Shown one piece after another: positions 61,924-64,000 of a DNA stretch of 64,000 nt; position 1 is the stretch's first letter, and every line of letters begins with the position of its first letter. The notes under the pieces were generated by a model that made no database searches, was not told the DNA's origin, and worked only from the letters and a program-made list of their open reading frames with translations. This stretch comes from Gammaproteobacteria bacterium (GTDB taxonomy: Bacteria > Pseudomonadota > Gammaproteobacteria > Pseudomonadales > Halieaceae): assembly GCA_030427485.1 (NCBI GenBank), contig JAUICG010000006.1, positions 124,001 through 188,000 of the forward strand. Direction: 5' to 3'. The translations under genes and the position numbers were made by a program.

Positions 61924-63951
61924 TTACTGCTCGCTGGCGCTGAATTCGAGCAGTTCCGCGCCACCGTCAACCAGTTCACCTGCCCGGTAGTGAAAACTGA
62001 CCACATGGCCATCGCGGGGCGCGCGAATAGTATGCTCCATTTTCATCGCTTCCATCACCAGCAGCGCATCGCCCTTCTGCACGCTTGCGCGAGCTTCCAC
62101 CAGCAATGCCACCACGGTGCCGTTCATCGGAGCAAGCAGCCCGCCCGCAGTATCGGGATGATCGTGTTCACCCAGGTCGGGCAGGGCCTGCCTGAAAGTG
62201 AGCGCACTGCTGGCCGTGTAGAGACTGAAACTGCTGTCATGCTCGGCAACAGTGGCGTTGAACTGATAACCGTCGAATTCGGCTCTCAGCGAGCTGCCTT
62301 CCAGCAGACCCTGCGCGGTCACCGTTTGAGCATCGTGACGTATGAGGTAACGGGTTGCCGTGCCGAACTGCTTTTGTTCCACCTCCAGCCAGTACTCGGT
62401 TTCGTGCAGCACAATACCCAGCGTATGGATATTGTCTTCCACTGATCGCCAGGCATTGTTCAAATGCCACGGCGAGGTAAAATCTCCGTGAGCTGAAACG
62501 GCTGCGGGGGAATGCTTCGCGCCGGCACACTTGTTTTGCCTGAGCAGCAGGTACAGCGCCGCCAACGGCAGGTCCATGTTCAGGTCGCCGGCGGTATCGT
62601 GAAAGATTGCCGCGTGATGCTTCTCGATAAACCCCGTGTCCAGATCAGCCGCCCTGAACGGCGGGCAGTTGGCGAGGTTATACAGAAAGCTGATATTGGT
62701 CGTCGTGCCGCTGATGCGGTATTCGCTCAATGCCCTGGTCAGTCGATCCAGTGCCCGGTTCCTGTCCTCGTCCCAGACGATCAGCTTGGCGATCATCGGG
62801 TCGTAGAACACGCTCACCTCGTCGCCCTGCCGGACGCCGGTATCGACGCGGACATGGGCGCTGGCTTCAGGCGTTTGCACAAAGGACAGGATCCCGGTCA
62901 CGGGCAGGAAGTCGTTGTCCGGATCCTCGGCATAAATCCGCGCTTCAAAAGCGTGGCCGGTAATGGTGAGTTCGCGCTGCGCCAGGGGCAGGCGCTCGCC
63001 GGCCGCGACGCGCAGTTGCCACTCGACCAGGTCCTGGCCGGTGATCATCTCGGTAACAGGATGCTCTACCTGCAGGCGGGTATTCATTTCCATGAAGTAA
63101 AAAGCGCCGTCGCTGTCGAGCAGAAACTCGACCGTGCCCGCGCCTTCATAGTCTATCGCCAGCGCCGCCTGGATCGCGGCCTGCCCCATGGACTCGCGCA
63201 ACGGGTCCGTCATGCCGGGTGCCGGCGCTTCCTCGATGACTTTCTGGTGGCGCCGCTGTACGGAACAATCGCGCTCGAACAGGTACACGGCGTTTTTGTG
63301 ACGGTCGCAGAACACCTGTATCTCGACGTGCCGGGGTTGCGTGAGGTACTTCTCGACCAGCATGGTGTCATCGCCGAACGCGTTCATCGACTCGCGCCTG
63401 GCGGCGGCCAGGGCTTCATCGAACTCCGCGGCGCTCCATACCTGTCGCATGCCCTTGCCTCCGCCACCGGCGGCGGCTTTCAGCAACACGGGATAGCCCA
63501 TCTCGTCGGCGGCCCGGCGCAGGATAGCGGGCTCCTGGTCCGCGCCGTGATAACCGGGTACCAGCGGCACGCCCGCGGCCTCCATGATGGTCTTGGCGGC
63601 GGATTTGGAGCCCATCGCCTCGATGGCGCCCACCGGGGGGCCTATGAACGTGATGCCGTTGTCCTGGCAGGCCCGGCAAAAAGCCGCATTCTCCGAGAGA
63701 AAACCGTAACCGGGGTGAATTGCCTGGGCGCCGGTTTTGAGCGCGGCGGCGATCACCTTGTCAACCTGCAAATAGGAGTCCCGCGACGGCGCGGCGCCGA
63801 TATGTATGGCCTCGTCCGCCATCGTGACATGCAGCGCGTCCCGGTCTGCATCGCTGTACACCGCGACGGTGCGAATGCCCATGTTTCGAGCAGTGCGCAG
63901 CACGCGACAGGCAATCTCGCCCCGGTTTGCTATCAGGATTTTGTCAAACAT
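61924..63951 (-). CDS. liuD: 3-methylcrotonyl-CoA carboxylase, biotin-containing alpha subunit
   Basis: A 675-residue subunit with biotin carboxylase (about 1-445: ILIANRGEIACRV, ATP-grasp loop AAAGGGGKGMR, PGMTDPLRESM) and a C-terminal biotin carrier domain with the biotinylated Lys in MEAMKMEH near residue 640. A BT-type linker lies between. Its neighbours, HMG-CoA lyase downstream and the FGVFRM-type end of the beta subunit upstream, favour methylcrotonyl-CoA over propionyl- or geranyl-CoA as substrate. AGGA lies before the ATG at 63951. The full operon extends beyond the window. Confidence 0.93.
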   Translation of the reverse strand: MFDKILIANRGEIACRVLRTARNMGIRTVAVYSDADRDALHVTMADEAIHIGAAPSRDSYLQVDKVIAAALKTGAQAIHPGYGFLSENAAFCRACQDNGITFIGPPVGAIEAMGSKSAAKTIMEAAGVPLVPGYHGADQEPAILRRAADEMGYPVLLKAAAGGGGKGMRQVWSAAEFDEALAAARRESMNAFGDDTMLVEKYLTQPRHVEIQVFCDRHKNAVYLFERDCSVQRRHQKVIEEAPAPGMTDPLRESMGQAAIQAALAIDYEGAGTVEFLLDSDGAFYFMEMNTRLQVEHPVTEMITGQDLVEWQLRVAAGERLPLAQRELTITGHAFEARIYAEDPDNDFLPVTGILSFVQTPEASAHVRVDTGVRQGDEVSVFYDPMIAKLIVWDEDRNRALDRLTRALSEYRISGTTTNISFLYNLANCPPFRAADLDTGFIEKHHAAIFHDTAGDLNMDLPLAALYLLLRQNKCAGAKHSPAAVSAHGDFTSPWHLNNAWRSVEDNIHTLGIVLHETEYWLEVEQKQFGTATRYLIRHDAQTVTAQGLLEGSSLRAEFDGYQFNATVAEHDSSFSLYTASSALTFRQALPDLGEHDHPDTAGGLLAPMNGTVVALLVEARASVQKGDALLVMEAMKMEHTIRAPRDGHVVSFHYRAGELVDGGAELLEFSASEQ

Positions 63952-63980
63952 GGTGCCCGTTCCTATTCATAAAGCGCCCA

Positions 63981-64000
63981 TCACATGCGAAACACACCGA
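63981..64000 (-). CDS. liuB: C-terminal end of probable methylcrotonyl-CoA carboxylase beta subunit
   Basis: The last codons of a minus-strand gene read GVFRM then TGA, preceded by a codon ending TC that would be Phe. FG(I/V)FRM is the characteristic C-terminus of the carboxyltransferase subunit of this enzyme. The stop lies 29 bases before liuD. The identification rests on only six codons plus context, and liuC (methylglutaconyl-CoA hydratase) is not between the two genes. Confidence 0.6.

Noticed and set aside
62512..63972. Plus-strand open frame of 486 codons
   Set aside because: It lies antisense to the well-supported carboxylase gene liuD and shows no recognisable domain. Long antisense frames are expected where third positions are GC-rich.

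Overview
This is a GC-rich (roughly 60 % by eye), tightly packed bacterial chromosome segment from a gammaproteobacterium. A marine OM60/NOR5-type (Halieaceae-like) lineage fits best. That placement is inference from gene content: TonB receptor and lipid/alicyclic catabolism genes, two-domain fatty acyl-CoA reductases of the Marinobacter kind, a wax ester synthase, a PEP-CTERM protein behind a sigma-54-type promoter, ergothioneine genes and liu-type leucine degradation. I saw no rRNA, tRNA, CRISPR array, intact insertion sequence or prophage gene.

Layout. 1-7.4 kb: 3' part of a cytochrome P450, a membrane protein flanked by two pentapeptide-repeat domains, an old yellow enzyme with an orphan Fe-S motif, a Baeyer-Villiger-type monooxygenase and an AraC regulator. 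7.4-15.4 kb: signalling genes on the minus strand (STAS-like protein, NarL-type regulator, PocR-containing histidine kinase, a lipoprotein, a diguanylate cyclase with an ethylene-receptor-like membrane sensor) and a DUF3604 protein. 15.8-24 kb: EamA transporter, GNAT-nitrilase fusion, alpha/beta hydrolase, small membrane protein and an RND efflux pair. 24.2 kb: PEP-CTERM protein with sigma-54-type promoter and strong terminator.

25-37 kb: catabolic block of short-chain dehydrogenases, a double hot-dog (MaoC-like) dehydratase, a TonB-dependent receptor, a TMADH/dienoyl-CoA-reductase-like flavoenzyme, a 3-alpha-HSD-like dehydrogenase, an AraC regulator and a SnoaL-like protein. Two near-identical 40-bp elements with a palindromic core lie upstream of the receptor and of the HSD-like gene, suggesting one regulon. 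37-38 kb: a less GC-rich patch with a VOC protein and a remnant of rnk.

38-45.9 kb and 50.7-52.8 kb: a wax-ester / neutral-lipid neighbourhood comprising two paralogous two-domain fatty acyl-CoA reductases, an AraC regulator, an acyl-CoA ligase, a WS/DGAT acyltransferase and an extended SDR. Set between its parts (46-50.5 kb) is a four-gene minus-strand operon: PhzF-like protein, EgtB, EgtD and an MFS transporter. 52.8-61 kb: CHASE-PAS-GGDEF-EAL protein, the glutathione-dependent formaldehyde pair (frmA, fghA) separated by a nested palindromic repeat, a Spy-like periplasmic protein and a MASE1/CHASE histidine kinase. 61-64 kb: liuE and liuD, plus the last codons of what is probably liuB.

Many long open frames lie antisense to these genes. 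They follow from high GC at third codon positions and were left out.
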